This document shows, piece after piece, positions 36,064 to 46,046 of a stretch of DNA of 64,000 bases (within the stretch, counting starts at the first letter, position 1; each line of letters starts with the position of its first letter). A model generated the notes under the pieces. That model ran no database searches, was not told where the DNA came from, and was given only the letters and a program-made list of their open reading frames with translations. The translations under genes and the position numbers were made by a program. Origin of the DNA: CAZDKK01 sp964603725 (GTDB lineage Bacteria > Eisenbacteria > RBG-16-71-46 > CAIMUX01 > WJJG01). Location of the stretch: assembly GCA_964603725.1 (NCBI GenBank), contig CAZRWW010000023.1:1-64000 (forward strand), written 5' to 3'.

Positions 36064-38340
36064 ATGTCGTTGTCGAGGCTCAAGTGGGCAGCGATCCTGA
36101 GTTTCTGCGTGGCCATGGCCGTCCTGTTGATCGGCGGCCTCTTCGCCAATCGGCAGGTGCCGCCCTACCCGGAGCAGGTGCTCAGTCCCGGCAGCCGGGC
36201 GCTCTGTACGCGCGCCGACATCCTGGCCGGCCAGGGCGTCTATCAGCGCTACGGGCTGATGGACCATGGCAGCGTCTGGGGCCACGGGTCGCAGCGCGGG
36301 ATGGAGTTCTCGGCCGTGACGCTGCATCGCCTCGGCGCGGCCGTGCGGTCGCACCTCTGCGAGGAGATCTATCAGCTACCCCCCGAACGGCTGAACGCCG
36401 AGCAGCTGCGGATCCTGGACGTCAAGGTGCGCAGCGAGATGAAGAAGAACCGCTACGATCCCGCCAGCCGCAACCTGACCCTCAGCCCGCCTCAGGCCGC
36501 CGCCTTCGCATCCAACGTGCGCTTCTGGGAGCAGACGTTCCGCGACGGCGACCCCGACTACGGGTTCCTGCCCAACACGATCGCATCCGCGGACGAGCGC
36601 CGGCAGATCGCCTGCTTCTTCTTCTGGACCGCCTGGGCAGCCTCGGCCAACCGCCCGGACAAGGACTACAGCTACACCAACAACTGGCCGCCCGACCCCA
36701 CCGTCGGCAATACCCCGGCCCCCGAGGTCTATCTGTGGACGCTGGGCGGAATCCTCGGGCTGTTCTTGATCCTGGGGCTCTTCATCTACATGGTGCACTA
36801 CTACAAGATCTGGTACGGGCCCAGCCAGGGCGTGGCGCTGGCCGACAAGCTGATCGACATGCCGCTCACCTCGAGCCAGCAGAAGGCGGCCAAGTACTTC
36901 CTGGTCGTGATCCTGCTGTTCCTCTTGCAGACCTGCTTCGGCGGTCTGCTCGCCCATTACACGGTCCACCCCTCGCGGTTCTACATTGCGGGCGTCGCCT
37001 CGCTGATCCCGTATAGCTGGGCCAAGAGCTGGCACCTGCAGCTCGCGATCTTCTGGATCGCGACGACCTGGGTGGCCTCGGCCATCTACCTCGCGCCGAT
37101 CGTAGGCGGTCGCGAGCCCCGGCGCCAGGGGCTGCTCGTCCAGCTCCTCTTCGGCGCCATCCTCGTCGTTGCGGTCGGCAGCCTGGCCGGCGAGGTCATC
37201 GGCATCAAGGGCGGTCTGGGCGATCTCTGGTTCTGGCTCGGCCACCAGGGCTGGGAGTACCTCGAGCTCGGCAGGCTCTGGCAGATCCTGCTCTTCGTGG
37301 GGCTCATCGCCTGGCTGGCCATCGTCTACCGGGCGGTCGCCGCGAGTCTGCGGCGCGCGTCCAGCAGCGAATTCCATCAGCTCATCGCCTTCTACGTCTT
37401 CAGCGCGATCCTGGTCGTGGCCTTCTTCGGCTTCGGCCTCTTCTACGGCCGCGGCACGCACCTGAGCGTGGCCGACTACTGGCGCTGGTTCGTCGTGCAC
37501 ATCTGGGTGGAGAGCATCTTCGAGTTCTTCGGCGTGGCCGTGATCTCGGTGCTGCTGGTCACTATGGGGCTGGCCTCGGCGCGCGACGCCCTGATGGTCT
37601 CCTACTTCACGGCCGCGATCGTGTTCTTGAGCGGCATCATCGGCGTGGCCCATCACTACTACTGGTACGGCGGGTCGGCGCTGTGGCTCGGGCTGGGCGC
37701 GGTCTTCTCGTCGCTGGAACCGGTGCCCCTGTTCGGGATCGTCGTGCGCGGCCTGATGGAGTACAAGTCGATCCGCAAACAGGGGAGGGAGTTCCCCTAT
37801 CGCTGGCCCCTCTACTTCCTGGTGGCCTCCTCCTTCTGGAACTTCCTGGGCGCGGGCGTCTTCGGGTTCTTGATCAACCTGCCGATCGTCAACTACTTCG
37901 AGCACGGCACCTACCTGACGATGAACCACGGCCACGCGGCGCTCTTCGGCACCTACGGTATGCTGTCGATCGCGCTGCTGCTCTTCTCCTGGCGCGGCCT
38001 CGTGGAGAAGCAGTACTGGAACGATCGCCTCCTGCGCCTCTCGTTCTTCGGGCTCAACGTCGGACTGCTGATGATGGTGCTGATCACCCTCTTCCCCGTC
38101 GGCGTGGCGCAAGCCTGGACGAGCTTCCGCGAGGGGATGTGGGCCGCGCGCGACGCCTCCTTCTTCGAACGCCCCGGGGTGAAGCTGCTCGGGCAGATTC
38201 GCCTCATCCCGGACCTGGTCATCATCGGGCTGGGGGTGATGCCACTGACGTGGTTCCTGCTTACCACCTACCGGCGGCTGAAGCCCCAGCGCATCGCCGA
38301 GGGTGAATCGGTGTGGGAACGACTCGGCATCCAGCTCTAA
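36064..38340 (+). CDS. norB: quinol-dependent nitric oxide reductase (qNOR)
   Basis: A 758-residue inner-membrane enzyme reducing 2 NO to N2O. The fused N-terminal periplasmic domain (QVPPYPEQVLSPG to DYSYTNNWPPDP), with no CXXCH, marks the quinol type rather than the cytochrome c type. The catalytic subunit shows SWHLQLAIFWIATTWVAS, HIWVESIFEFFGV (with the non-haem-iron Glu), GIIGVAHHYYWYG (the His pair), SSLEPVPLFG and MNHGHAALFGTYG (haem-ligand His). About 14 helices are expected. GGGAGGAGG is 5 bases before the ATG. Sits directly behind the Rrf2 regulator. In this genome it probably detoxifies NO, perhaps NO released by the HAO-like system. Confidence 0.96.
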   Translation: MSLSRLKWAAILSFCVAMAVLLIGGLFANRQVPPYPEQVLSPGSRALCTRADILAGQGVYQRYGLMDHGSVWGHGSQRGMEFSAVTLHRLGAAVRSHLCEEIYQLPPERLNAEQLRILDVKVRSEMKKNRYDPASRNLTLSPPQAAAFASNVRFWEQTFRDGDPDYGFLPNTIASADERRQIACFFFWTAWAASANRPDKDYSYTNNWPPDPTVGNTPAPEVYLWTLGGILGLFLILGLFIYMVHYYKIWYGPSQGVALADKLIDMPLTSSQQKAAKYFLVVILLFLLQTCFGGLLAHYTVHPSRFYIAGVASLIPYSWAKSWHLQLAIFWIATTWVASAIYLAPIVGGREPRRQGLLVQLLFGAILVVAVGSLAGEVIGIKGGLGDLWFWLGHQGWEYLELGRLWQILLFVGLIAWLAIVYRAVAASLRRASSSEFHQLIAFYVFSAILVVAFFGFGLFYGRGTHLSVADYWRWFVVHIWVESIFEFFGVAVISVLLVTMGLASARDALMVSYFTAAIVFLSGIIGVAHHYYWYGGSALWLGLGAVFSSLEPVPLFGIVVRGLMEYKSIRKQGREFPYRWPLYFLVASSFWNFLGAGVFGFLINLPIVNYFEHGTYLTMNHGHAALFGTYGMLSIALLLFSWRGLVEKQYWNDRLLRLSFFGLNVGLLMMVLITLFPVGVAQAWTSFREGMWAARDASFFERPGVKLLGQIRLIPDLVIIGLGVMPLTWFLLTTYRRLKPQRIAEGESVWERLGIQL

Positions 38341-38505
38341 ACATGGCCGGAACGGCCGGGGGGCCGTGAGCCGGCGGGTCCGACCTGCGCCGGCGCGCGC
38401 CGCTCCCCGGCCTTGCACGCCCACGCTCGCGCGAGTGACACTGTGCTCGGTCGCAGACGCGCGGGGGGCACGGCCGGGTCGCCGCCCCGCGGGGGGAGGC
38501 GCGGT

Positions 38506-40266
38506 TTGACCGACAAGCGGACTTCGAAGGCGTCCCAGCCCCCGGCGTCTTTTCGCGCCCGCGCGGCGCTGCTCGTCGCGCTCCTCGCGCTCGTCTCGGC
38601 GCTGACCTTCGATCCCAAGCTCTACATCAACGGCGACAACGTCGACTACATCCTGCTCGCCCAGAAGGCGTGGCGCGAGGGAGACCTCTGGGGGAGCCCC
38701 AAGTATCCCCCGCTCTTTCCACTGCTGCTCGTGCCGATCCAGCTCCTCTTCGGAACGGGCTTCCTGCCGGGCAAGATCCTGGTCCTCCTGACCTACGCCG
38801 CCGCGGGCATCTGGCTGCTCAGGCTGGCAGAGCGCGCCGGCGAGCGATCGGATCACCCGCCTCGCAGGCAGGTGACCTTCCTCATCGCCTTGGCGCCCAT
38901 GCTGTCCGTACCCGTTGTCGAGTTCTCCCACTACGTGATGTCGGAGATCCCCTTCCTCCTTGCGAGCGTCATCGCGCTGTGGCTCGGCGAGCAGGCGCTC
39001 GCGGGCCTGGCGGTGCCGGCCGGCGGCGGTCGACCTGCCTCCTGGCGCTCGTTGATCCGCGCGCTGCTCCCCACTACGCTCGCCGCCGCGGCGGCCTTCT
39101 ACATCCGCACGGCGGGCATCGCGCTCCTGGGCGCACTGCCCCTGGCCTTGCTGCTGCAGCGCCGCTGGCGCGCTCTGGCGATGGCCGCGGGACTGGTCCT
39201 GGTCGCGGTCATGCCCTGGGTCATCCACGGCGCGCTCACGAGCGGCCAGGGCGAGACGTACCTCGATCAGATCCGCTACGTGAACCCCTACATTCCCGAG
39301 CGCGGCACGCTGACGGCCCCGGCGCTGCTCGCGCGTCTGGCGGAAAACGGCGGGCAGTACTTCGGTCTGGACATCGCTCTCGCGCTCTTTCCCTACGCCT
39401 ACAGCAGCACCTATTCGGCGGCGATCACCCCGGCGCCCGCGCTGCCCGCCGCGGGCAGCCTGCTGGTCGCGTTGCTCCTGGCCGGCGGCATGTGGCGGTT
39501 GCGCCGGGCGCTGCCGGTCGTGGTCGCCTACACCGCGCTCTTCCTGCTCGTCTGCCTGGTCTGGCCGCCGATCTGGGCGAGCGTCCGTTTCGTGCTGCCC
39601 GTGCTGCCGCTCTGCTTCCTGCTTGCGGCCCTCGGGCTGCGTGACGGGTGGTCCGCGCTGGCGGCGCGCCGGCCCGCCCTGCGTCGCCCCGGCGGCCTCG
39701 CGCTGGCCGCGCTGCTCGCCATCGTGCTCGTTCTGTCGGGGCAGAGGCTCGTCATCTACGCGGGCGAGGTGAAGCACTATCCGACGCGCTGGGAAGCCTA
39801 TTTCACCGCGCTGCGCTGGGCGCGCGCGAACCTATCGCCCCGCGAGGTCGTGCTCGATTGCAAGACGAACATCTTCCGCTACGTCACGGGGATCGAGGCG
39901 GTCTCGTTCCCGCGCGAGCCGAATGACGAGCGCCTGCTGAGCCATCTGCGCCAGCGCGGGGTGACGGTGGTGCACGCCTCGAGCATTCCCTATGAGGACG
40001 TGCTCGAGATCCTCCTGCCCTTCCTGCAACGCCAAGTGAGGTACTTCGAGCCCTTGTACTACGAAGAGGTCCGGGGCGGCGGATTCAGCGCCTTCCTGCG
40101 CTTTCATCCCGGCGGGTACCAGGACAGCGGCCCGAGCCCGGGGACCGGATCGGCGGCAGGTGGCGGTCCGAGCCCGGGCGGCGGATCGCAGCCGAGAGGC
40201 GGCCCGAGCCCGGGCGCCGGATCGCAGTCGGGCCACCGCGCCCCGGCGCAGGGAGGCGGTCGATGA
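38506..40266 (+). CDS. polytopic membrane protein, GT-C (GT39-like) type
   Basis: A membrane protein of about 586 residues with 10 or more helices. The first loop reads KLYINGDNVDYILLAQKAW, then GSPKYPPLFPLLL, resembling the acidic first loop of GT-C/PMT-like glycosyltransferases. The C-terminal periplasmic part (EVVLDCKTNIFRYVTGIEA) looks like a soluble domain. The last 45 residues are Gly/Pro/Ser repeats. The start is uncertain: TTG at 38506 (GGGGGGAGG 6 bases upstream) gives a typical leader, while the longest frame begins 31 codons earlier without an RBS. Stop overlaps the next ATG (ATGA). Function inferred only: transfer of a lipid-linked sugar. Confidence 0.72.
   Translation: MTDKRTSKASQPPASFRARAALLVALLALVSALTFDPKLYINGDNVDYILLAQKAWREGDLWGSPKYPPLFPLLLVPIQLLFGTGFLPGKILVLLTYAAAGIWLLRLAERAGERSDHPPRRQVTFLIALAPMLSVPVVEFSHYVMSEIPFLLASVIALWLGEQALAGLAVPAGGGRPASWRSLIRALLPTTLAAAAAFYIRTAGIALLGALPLALLLQRRWRALAMAAGLVLVAVMPWVIHGALTSGQGETYLDQIRYVNPYIPERGTLTAPALLARLAENGGQYFGLDIALALFPYAYSSTYSAAITPAPALPAAGSLLVALLLAGGMWRLRRALPVVVAYTALFLLVCLVWPPIWASVRFVLPVLPLCFLLAALGLRDGWSALAARRPALRRPGGLALAALLAIVLVLSGQRLVIYAGEVKHYPTRWEAYFTALRWARANLSPREVVLDCKTNIFRYVTGIEAVSFPREPNDERLLSHLRQRGVTVVHASSIPYEDVLEILLPFLQRQVRYFEPLYYEEVRGGGFSAFLRFHPGGYQDSGPSPGTGSAAGGGPSPGGGSQPRGGPSPGAGSQSGHRAPAQGGGR
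40129..40236. repeat. 36-bp in-frame tandem repeat (GPSPG-GS units)
   Basis: Three copies of a 36-bp unit start at 40129, 40165 and 40201, each beginning GGCCCGAGCCCGGG or a close variant. They encode GPSPGxGS at the C-terminus of the GT-C-like protein, a flexible tail. Confidence 0.8.
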
Positions 40267-42125
40267 GCCGCGCCGATCGTCGTCGCGACCCTTCCCGGCG
40301 GGCGCCCGCCCCGCACGCGCCGCGCCCTCTGCCTCCGGCCATCGGCGCGCCGCTGCTGGCCGCCTGCATGGCGCTCGCGGCGCTCTTGGTGCACGGGCAG
40401 CCGGGGTCGACCCCGGGCGCGCTGCGCACCTGGGGCTTCGACATGCTGCGCTACCTGCCCGGCGCGCTGGCGCCGGCCTATTGGCTGCTGGCAGCGGCGC
40501 TGGTCGCGGCGCTCGCCACCGCCCGCGGGCGCGCGGCGATCGACCGGCTGTTCGCGGCCTGGGGAAAGCTGATCGGATGCGCGCAGGACTCGCCGCTCCA
40601 CAGGCGCGCGGGGGACCTGCTCCTGCCCGTGCTGCTGGTTGCGATCGGGTGGCTGGTGCGCTCGCGCTACGCGTTCCTGGGCGACAACTGGCTGCGCCTC
40701 GAACAGGCACGGCAAGGCGAGATGCTCCTCTACGAGTGGGGCACGATGGCGCTCGCGCACGCCGCGATCCGCCTGGGCGATTCGATCGCGGGACTGGCGC
40801 CGCGCGTGAGCCTGGCGGCGCTGAACACCCTGGCGGCGGTGCCCTTCGGGGTGGCTGCCGCGCTGCTGGCGCGATCGATCGGCCGCGACGCGCGCGGGCG
40901 AGGACTTGTGCACCTGGGCCTGCTCGGCCTGGGAGGGATCCAGCTCTTCTGCGGGTACGTCGAGGTCTACTCATGGGCGTTCGCCGTCCTGGCGCTCCAT
41001 CTCGCCTGCGCCCTGAGGTCCGCAGAGCGCGGCTTCCTCGCGCTGGCGGCCGCGCTGTGGGTGGCCGCTGTCGTCCTCCATGCCGTCGCGCTGCCCTTCG
41101 CGCTGCCCCTGCTGGCGCTGCTCTGGCCCCGCGAGCTCGAGCGCGCTCGCTACGCGCGGCCGCTCATCGCCGCCGTGCTCCTGGGCGCGTGCTGCCTGCC
41201 GCTCCTCGCCAGGCCGCTGGTCTACGCCTACAGCGCGCCGGCCGGCCGGCTCGCGCTCCTGTCGCCGGCACTCTGGTGGGAGCGGGTCAACGCCTTCGTG
41301 CTGGCCTCGCCGCCCGGCGCCCTGCTCGGGTTGCCTCTGCTGGCCGGGGGCGTGGTGGGCATAGTGAGCGGCCGAGTTCGCCTCGCGGGGCCGGCCTGGG
41401 TCCTCCTGTGCGCCGCCCTGCCGGTCACGCTCGTCCTGGGCATGATGAAGGCGGTTCTGGGCGCGGCCGACTGGGACATCCTCGCCTTCGCGGGCTTGCC
41501 GCTCGTGCTGTGGGCAACGGCGGCGCTCGAGCCGCGGGGAACGCCCCCCGGCGCCGGCGACGACGCCTGGCCCGGGCACCATTGGGCGCCGGCGCTCTCA
41601 TCTCTGCTCGGGGGCCTGGTCATCATCGCGCTGTGCAATAGCTGGGCTTTCGTCGCGATCAACGCGGGCGAGTCGTCCGTGCGGCGCGTCAAGGACATCA
41701 TCGCGAGCGATCCGGCCCCCTACTATGTCGATCACCCGGCGCCGCTCCATCTCGCGTTCCTGTTCGAGTCGAACGGCCTGCGGGACGAGATGTACTCAGC
41801 GCTCCAGGACGGTGTGCGGAGACACGGGGACGACCCGCGCATGGCGCACAACCTCGCGTCGGCCCACTTCCGCGACGGCGAGCTGGCCCAGGCCAAGCGC
41901 TGGGCGCGTGAGGCGGCCGTCGTGCGCCCCGGCTATCTGCCCCCCATCCATCTGCTCTTCCTGATCGCGGAGCGCGAGCGGAGCGTCGCGGACATCACGG
42001 CGATCGGGAACGTCCTGCTGGAGATCCAGTCGCAGGAGCCCGATCTGGCCGCGCGTTACATCCGACCGGAGGAGTGGGCGCGGATTCGCCAGCTCGTCGC
42101 GCGAGCGGCATCCGCCCCACGGTGA
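40263..42125 (+). CDS. polytopic membrane protein with C-terminal TPR-like domain
   Basis: A 620-residue membrane protein. A basic leader is followed by about 12 hydrophobic segments up to residue 470. RSRYAFLGDNWLRLEQARQ is a GT-C-like acidic first loop, and GLGGIQLFCGYVEVYSW lies later. Residues 500-600 form a soluble helical domain with one or two TPR-like units (DPRMAHNLASAHFRDGEL, AQAKRWAREAAVVRPGYLPP). Resembles the TMTC-like gene at 20603 in layout, though with fewer TPRs. Its ATG overlaps the previous gene's stop, so the pair is translated together and may act as partners. Function unknown. Confidence 0.75.
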   Translation: MSRADRRRDPSRRAPAPHAPRPLPPAIGAPLLAACMALAALLVHGQPGSTPGALRTWGFDMLRYLPGALAPAYWLLAAALVAALATARGRAAIDRLFAAWGKLIGCAQDSPLHRRAGDLLLPVLLVAIGWLVRSRYAFLGDNWLRLEQARQGEMLLYEWGTMALAHAAIRLGDSIAGLAPRVSLAALNTLAAVPFGVAAALLARSIGRDARGRGLVHLGLLGLGGIQLFCGYVEVYSWAFAVLALHLACALRSAERGFLALAAALWVAAVVLHAVALPFALPLLALLWPRELERARYARPLIAAVLLGACCLPLLARPLVYAYSAPAGRLALLSPALWWERVNAFVLASPPGALLGLPLLAGGVVGIVSGRVRLAGPAWVLLCAALPVTLVLGMMKAVLGAADWDILAFAGLPLVLWATAALEPRGTPPGAGDDAWPGHHWAPALSSLLGGLVIIALCNSWAFVAINAGESSVRRVKDIIASDPAPYYVDHPAPLHLAFLFESNGLRDEMYSALQDGVRRHGDDPRMAHNLASAHFRDGELAQAKRWAREAAVVRPGYLPPIHLLFLIAERERSVADITAIGNVLLEIQSQEPDLAARYIRPEEWARIRQLVARAASAPR

Positions 42126-42302
42126 CAGCGGCGGCACCGGCGGTGGGTCGGGGCCCGCCTCGCCGCGGCCAGCGGCCCGCCTGGCCGGCGGCGCCGTCCC
42201 CGGCACGGGCGGAACTTTTGGCTGCGCCGGGGCTACATGCACTGCGGTGTCATCCGGGCGGCGTGGGCGCGGCAGCGGCCCACCGAGAGTGAGGACCCAC
42301 CC

Positions 42303-45300
42303 ATGGCCGACTCCTTTTCAGGTGTACGCATAGCCGTGGCCAATCGCGGCATTCCGGCGCTGCGCATCGGGCGGACGATTCGCCAGATGGGAGCGCAGTA
42401 CGTGGCCTTCTACGCCGCGGCCGACAAGACCGCCCCGCATGTTTCCCATGCCCACCGCGCCTTTTCGCTCCCCGGCGACGACTACCTCAACATCGAGGAG
42501 ATCGTCGCCATCGCCCGGGCGAACGGCGTGCGCGCGATCCATCCCGGGTGGGGCTTCGCGGCCGAGGACGCCAGATTCCCCCGGCTCTGCGCCGAGAACG
42601 ACATCATCTTCATCGGGCCCTCGGAGGCCGCCACGCGCCGGCTGGGCAACAAGGTGCAGGCGATCCAGCTCGCCCGGCGGGCGGGGATCCCCGTCGTGCC
42701 TGGCTCCGGCGGCGCCGTCACCCAGGAGCAGGCCCAGGCGGTGGCGGCCCACCTCGGCTATCCGGTCGTGATCAAGAGCGAGGGCGGCGGTGGAGGCCGC
42801 GGGATCGTCCTGGTCCATTCGCCCCAGGAGCTGGACCGGCACTTCCAGTCCGCGGCCACCGTGGCGGAGGCGAGCTTCGGCAATCCCAACCTCTTCATCG
42901 AGCGTTACTTGCGCAACGTGCGCCACCTCGAGATCCAGGTCTTGCGCGACCACCACGGCCAGGCGATCGCCCTGGATGAGCGCGATTGCTCCCTGCAGCG
43001 CAAGAACCAGAAGCTGGTCGAGATCACGCCCAGCCCGTGGCCCGCGATGACGGAGAAGCTCCGGCGCAGTCTGAAGGAGGCCGCCCTGGCGCTGGTCGCG
43101 GCGGCCGAGTACGACTCGATCGCCACGATCGAGTTCCTGGTCGAGCCCGACGGCACCTTCTACTTCATCGAGGCCAACACGCGCTTGCAGGTCGAGCACG
43201 GCGTGACGGAGCTCATCTACGACATCGACCTGGTCGAGGAGATGATCCGCATCGCGTTCGGCCAGCCGCTCTCGCTGCGCGCGGAGGGCCTGCAACCCCG
43301 CGGCTGCGCGCTCCAGTGCCGGATCAACTTCGAGGACCCGCAGAAGGACTTCCAGCCCAACGCCGGGCGGATCGTGCGCTACATCGCCCCGGGCGGCGAG
43401 CGCGTGCGCCTCGACTCGTGCGTCTTCGACGGCTACGAGTTCCCCAAGGCCTACGACTCGGCCGGCGCGCTCCTGATGACGCACGCCGCCACGTGGGAGC
43501 GGGCGCTGGCCGTGATGGAGCGGGCGCTCGATGAGTTCGTGATCAAGGGGCCCAAGACGACCATTCCCTTCCACCGCCGGCTGCTGAGCGCCCCCGAGGT
43601 GCGGGCCGGCGAGCTCGACACCAAGTTCATCGAGCGCACGCCCGCGCTCATGACCTATCGCGACATCGAGCCCGAGCACATCCGCCTTTCCCACCTGATG
43701 GCCGAGATCACCGCCCGCGGGTACAACCCGTACGTGGGCCTCGGCGAATACCGGCGCTTCGGCGATTCGAAGCACGGCTGGCAGCCGATCGCCTTCATGA
43801 AGGAGCCGCCAGCGGGGCTGATCGCCGGCGGAACAGGCGCGGCCGAGGGCGCCGCCGAGTGCGGGGGCTCGCCCGCCCAGGGGTACGCGCCGCCCCTCGG
43901 CCCCTTCCCCACGAAGCGCGAGATCCTCGAGTTCCTGCGCGCCTCGGACTGCATCGAGTTCTGCAACACGACGCCGCGCGACATCACGCAATCCGAGACG
44001 AGCAACCGCCTGCGCCTCTACGACGACCGCCTCTATGGTCCGCTCCTGGACCAGTGCGGTTACGTGATGATCGAGAACGGCGGCGGGGCGCACTACCACG
44101 TCAACATGATCGGCAACATGACCGACCCCTGGCGCGAAGCCGCGCAGTGGAACTGTTTCGCCCCTTTCACGCCCAAGATGATCCTCGTGCGCTCGACGAA
44201 CCTGCTGGGCTACGCGCCGCAGGGCCGCGCGGTCATGGAGCGGACGGCCCGCAAGATCATCAAGCACTTCCAGGTCGTGCGCAGCTTCGACTTCCTCAAC
44301 CACATCGAGAACATGGCTCCGCTGGCCGAGATCGTGCTGCCGCAGGAGCGCAACATCTTCTCGCCCGCCATCAGCTTCAGCTGGGCGGACGGCTTCGACG
44401 CCCGGCACTACCTGGGCGTGCTCGACGAGATCCTGGACCTGGTCGGGCGCACGCTGGGCGTCTCGCGTCAGGCGGCGGCGCGCGAGATCATCCTGGTCAT
44501 CAAGGACATGGCCGGCGTGGCGCCCCCGCGCTTCATCCGCGAGGTGGTGGCGCGCTTCAAGGAACGCTATCCCGACCTCATCATCCAGTACCATCGCCAC
44601 AACACCGACGGTCTGGGCGTGCCCGCCTACGGCGCCGCGGCCGAGGCCGGGGCGAAGATCCTGGACGTGGGCGACGGTCCGGCGGTGCGCTTCTACGGCC
44701 AGCCGGCGGTGCTGCCCGTGGCGGCCTACCTCGAAGGGGAGCTGGGCTTCAAGACCCGGCTCGATCGCGAGAAGATCCGGGAGACGGCCTTCGTGCTGAA
44801 ACAGATCATGCCGATCTACGACCGCTATGTGCGGCCGGTCTTCCTGGGGCCCGATCACGACGTTGTGCACCACGGCCTGCCGGGGGGCGCCACGTCGAGC
44901 TCGCAGGAGGCCGCCCTCAAGCAGGGCTACGCCTTCCTGCTGCCGTACATCCTGGTCGTGCTCGAGCTCTACCGCCGCATCATCCGCTATCACGACGTGA
45001 CCCCGGGCTCGCAGATCACCTGGACCAACGGCTACATGCTGGCCGTCAAGGCGTACGAGCGCGGCGGGCTGGACGAGGTGCGCCGCTCGATCGCCCTGCT
45101 GCGCAGGGTCAGCGAAGCACCCGAGGCGGAGCTGACCGAGCAAGAGCGCAAGGACCGCCTGATCCTGTATGCACACGCCAACGACTCGCTGCGCGGATTG
45201 CTGCTGGGCAAGTTCGGACGGCTGCCGCTGGGCTGGCCGCCCGACTGGGTCTATCAGTCGGCCTTCGGCGACGAGTGGCAGGCCGCCCTCGCCCGTCGCA

Positions 45301-46025
45301 CCCAGGCGAGCCCGCTCGCCAGTCTGCCGCCCGTCGACATCGAGGAGGCGCGCCGCGACCTGGCGCGCCACATCGGACGCCTGCCGACCGAGGATGAGCT
45401 GATCAACTACCTCAACCATCCCGGCGACGCCTTGAAGCTGATCGAGAACTTGGAACGCTTCGGGCGGCCCAATCGGGTGCCGGATGATATCTGGTTCGAG
45501 GGCCTCGAGCCCGACGAGGAGCGCGAGTTCGAGACCAGCGACGGCAAGGTGCACAAGATCAAGCTCATCTACTTGAGTCGCGAGGCGGACGACCGCGGGC
45601 GGCGCACCGTGCGCTACGAGCTCGATCACGTGATCCATGAGCGTCTCGTGCCGGTGGCGGAGCCGAAGGAGCGCGCGAGCGAGCTGGAGATGGCCGACGC
45701 CCAGGACCCGTTCCAGGTCGGGGCTCCCTTCGACGCGGACCTGTGGATCGTCCACAAGAAGGTCGGCGACGCGGTGGCCGCCGGTGAGGAGCTGTTCAAC
45801 CTCTCCTTGATGAAGATGGAGACGGCGGTCGCCTCGCCGATCGACGGCGTTGTCAAGCGCGTGCTGGTCACGGCCAACTACAAGATCGACCGGCGCATGG
45901 TGCCGGTCAAGAAGGGGCAGCTCCTGCTGGAGCTGGGACCGGTCGTCAAGGGATGTACAAGTTGTGGCGCGGAGCTGGTCGAGGCGTACAAGTTCTGCCC
46001 GCGCTGCGGCACGCCGGTGGAATAG
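42303..46025 (+). CDS. pyc: pyruvate carboxylase with divergent transferase domain and C-terminal zinc ribbon
   Basis: A 1240-residue biotin enzyme making oxaloacetate from pyruvate and bicarbonate. Biotin carboxylase domain (1-450): VKSEGGGGGRGIV-like GEGGGGGRGIVLVH, FIEANTRLQVEHGVTE. The carboxyltransferase domain (about 560-950) keeps the metal site, PRDITQS (Asp), LVIKDMAGVAPP (Lys) and YHRHNTDGLG (His-x-His), but differs elsewhere: NTTPRD instead of DTTxRD and IENGGGAHYHV instead of MWGGATFD. The biotin lysine is Lys1171 in LMKMETA. The last 30 residues are an unusual zinc ribbon (Cys1218, 1221, 1232, 1235). First gene of the pyc-icd-gltA cluster. Confidence 0.9.
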   Translation: MADSFSGVRIAVANRGIPALRIGRTIRQMGAQYVAFYAAADKTAPHVSHAHRAFSLPGDDYLNIEEIVAIARANGVRAIHPGWGFAAEDARFPRLCAENDIIFIGPSEAATRRLGNKVQAIQLARRAGIPVVPGSGGAVTQEQAQAVAAHLGYPVVIKSEGGGGGRGIVLVHSPQELDRHFQSAATVAEASFGNPNLFIERYLRNVRHLEIQVLRDHHGQAIALDERDCSLQRKNQKLVEITPSPWPAMTEKLRRSLKEAALALVAAAEYDSIATIEFLVEPDGTFYFIEANTRLQVEHGVTELIYDIDLVEEMIRIAFGQPLSLRAEGLQPRGCALQCRINFEDPQKDFQPNAGRIVRYIAPGGERVRLDSCVFDGYEFPKAYDSAGALLMTHAATWERALAVMERALDEFVIKGPKTTIPFHRRLLSAPEVRAGELDTKFIERTPALMTYRDIEPEHIRLSHLMAEITARGYNPYVGLGEYRRFGDSKHGWQPIAFMKEPPAGLIAGGTGAAEGAAECGGSPAQGYAPPLGPFPTKREILEFLRASDCIEFCNTTPRDITQSETSNRLRLYDDRLYGPLLDQCGYVMIENGGGAHYHVNMIGNMTDPWREAAQWNCFAPFTPKMILVRSTNLLGYAPQGRAVMERTARKIIKHFQVVRSFDFLNHIENMAPLAEIVLPQERNIFSPAISFSWADGFDARHYLGVLDEILDLVGRTLGVSRQAAAREIILVIKDMAGVAPPRFIREVVARFKERYPDLIIQYHRHNTDGLGVPAYGAAAEAGAKILDVGDGPAVRFYGQPAVLPVAAYLEGELGFKTRLDREKIRETAFVLKQIMPIYDRYVRPVFLGPDHDVVHHGLPGGATSSSQEAALKQGYAFLLPYILVVLELYRRIIRYHDVTPGSQITWTNGYMLAVKAYERGGLDEVRRSIALLRRVSEAPEAELTEQERKDRLILYAHANDSLRGLLLGKFGRLPLGWPPDWVYQSAFGDEWQAALARRTQASPLASLPPVDIEEARRDLARHIGRLPTEDELINYLNHPGDALKLIENLERFGRPNRVPDDIWFEGLEPDEEREFETSDGKVHKIKLIYLSREADDRGRRTVRYELDHVIHERLVPVAEPKERASELEMADAQDPFQVGAPFDADLWIVHKKVGDAVAAGEELFNLSLMKMETAVASPIDGVVKRVLVTANYKIDRRMVPVKKGQLLLELGPVVKGCTSCGAELVEAYKFCPRCGTPVE

Positions 46026-46046
46026 GGCGGCGCCGCGGCGGCGGCC

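Noticed and set aside
36376..39777. 1133-codon minus-strand frame over norB and the following gene
   Set aside because: Antisense shadow; norB is unmistakable on the plus strand.
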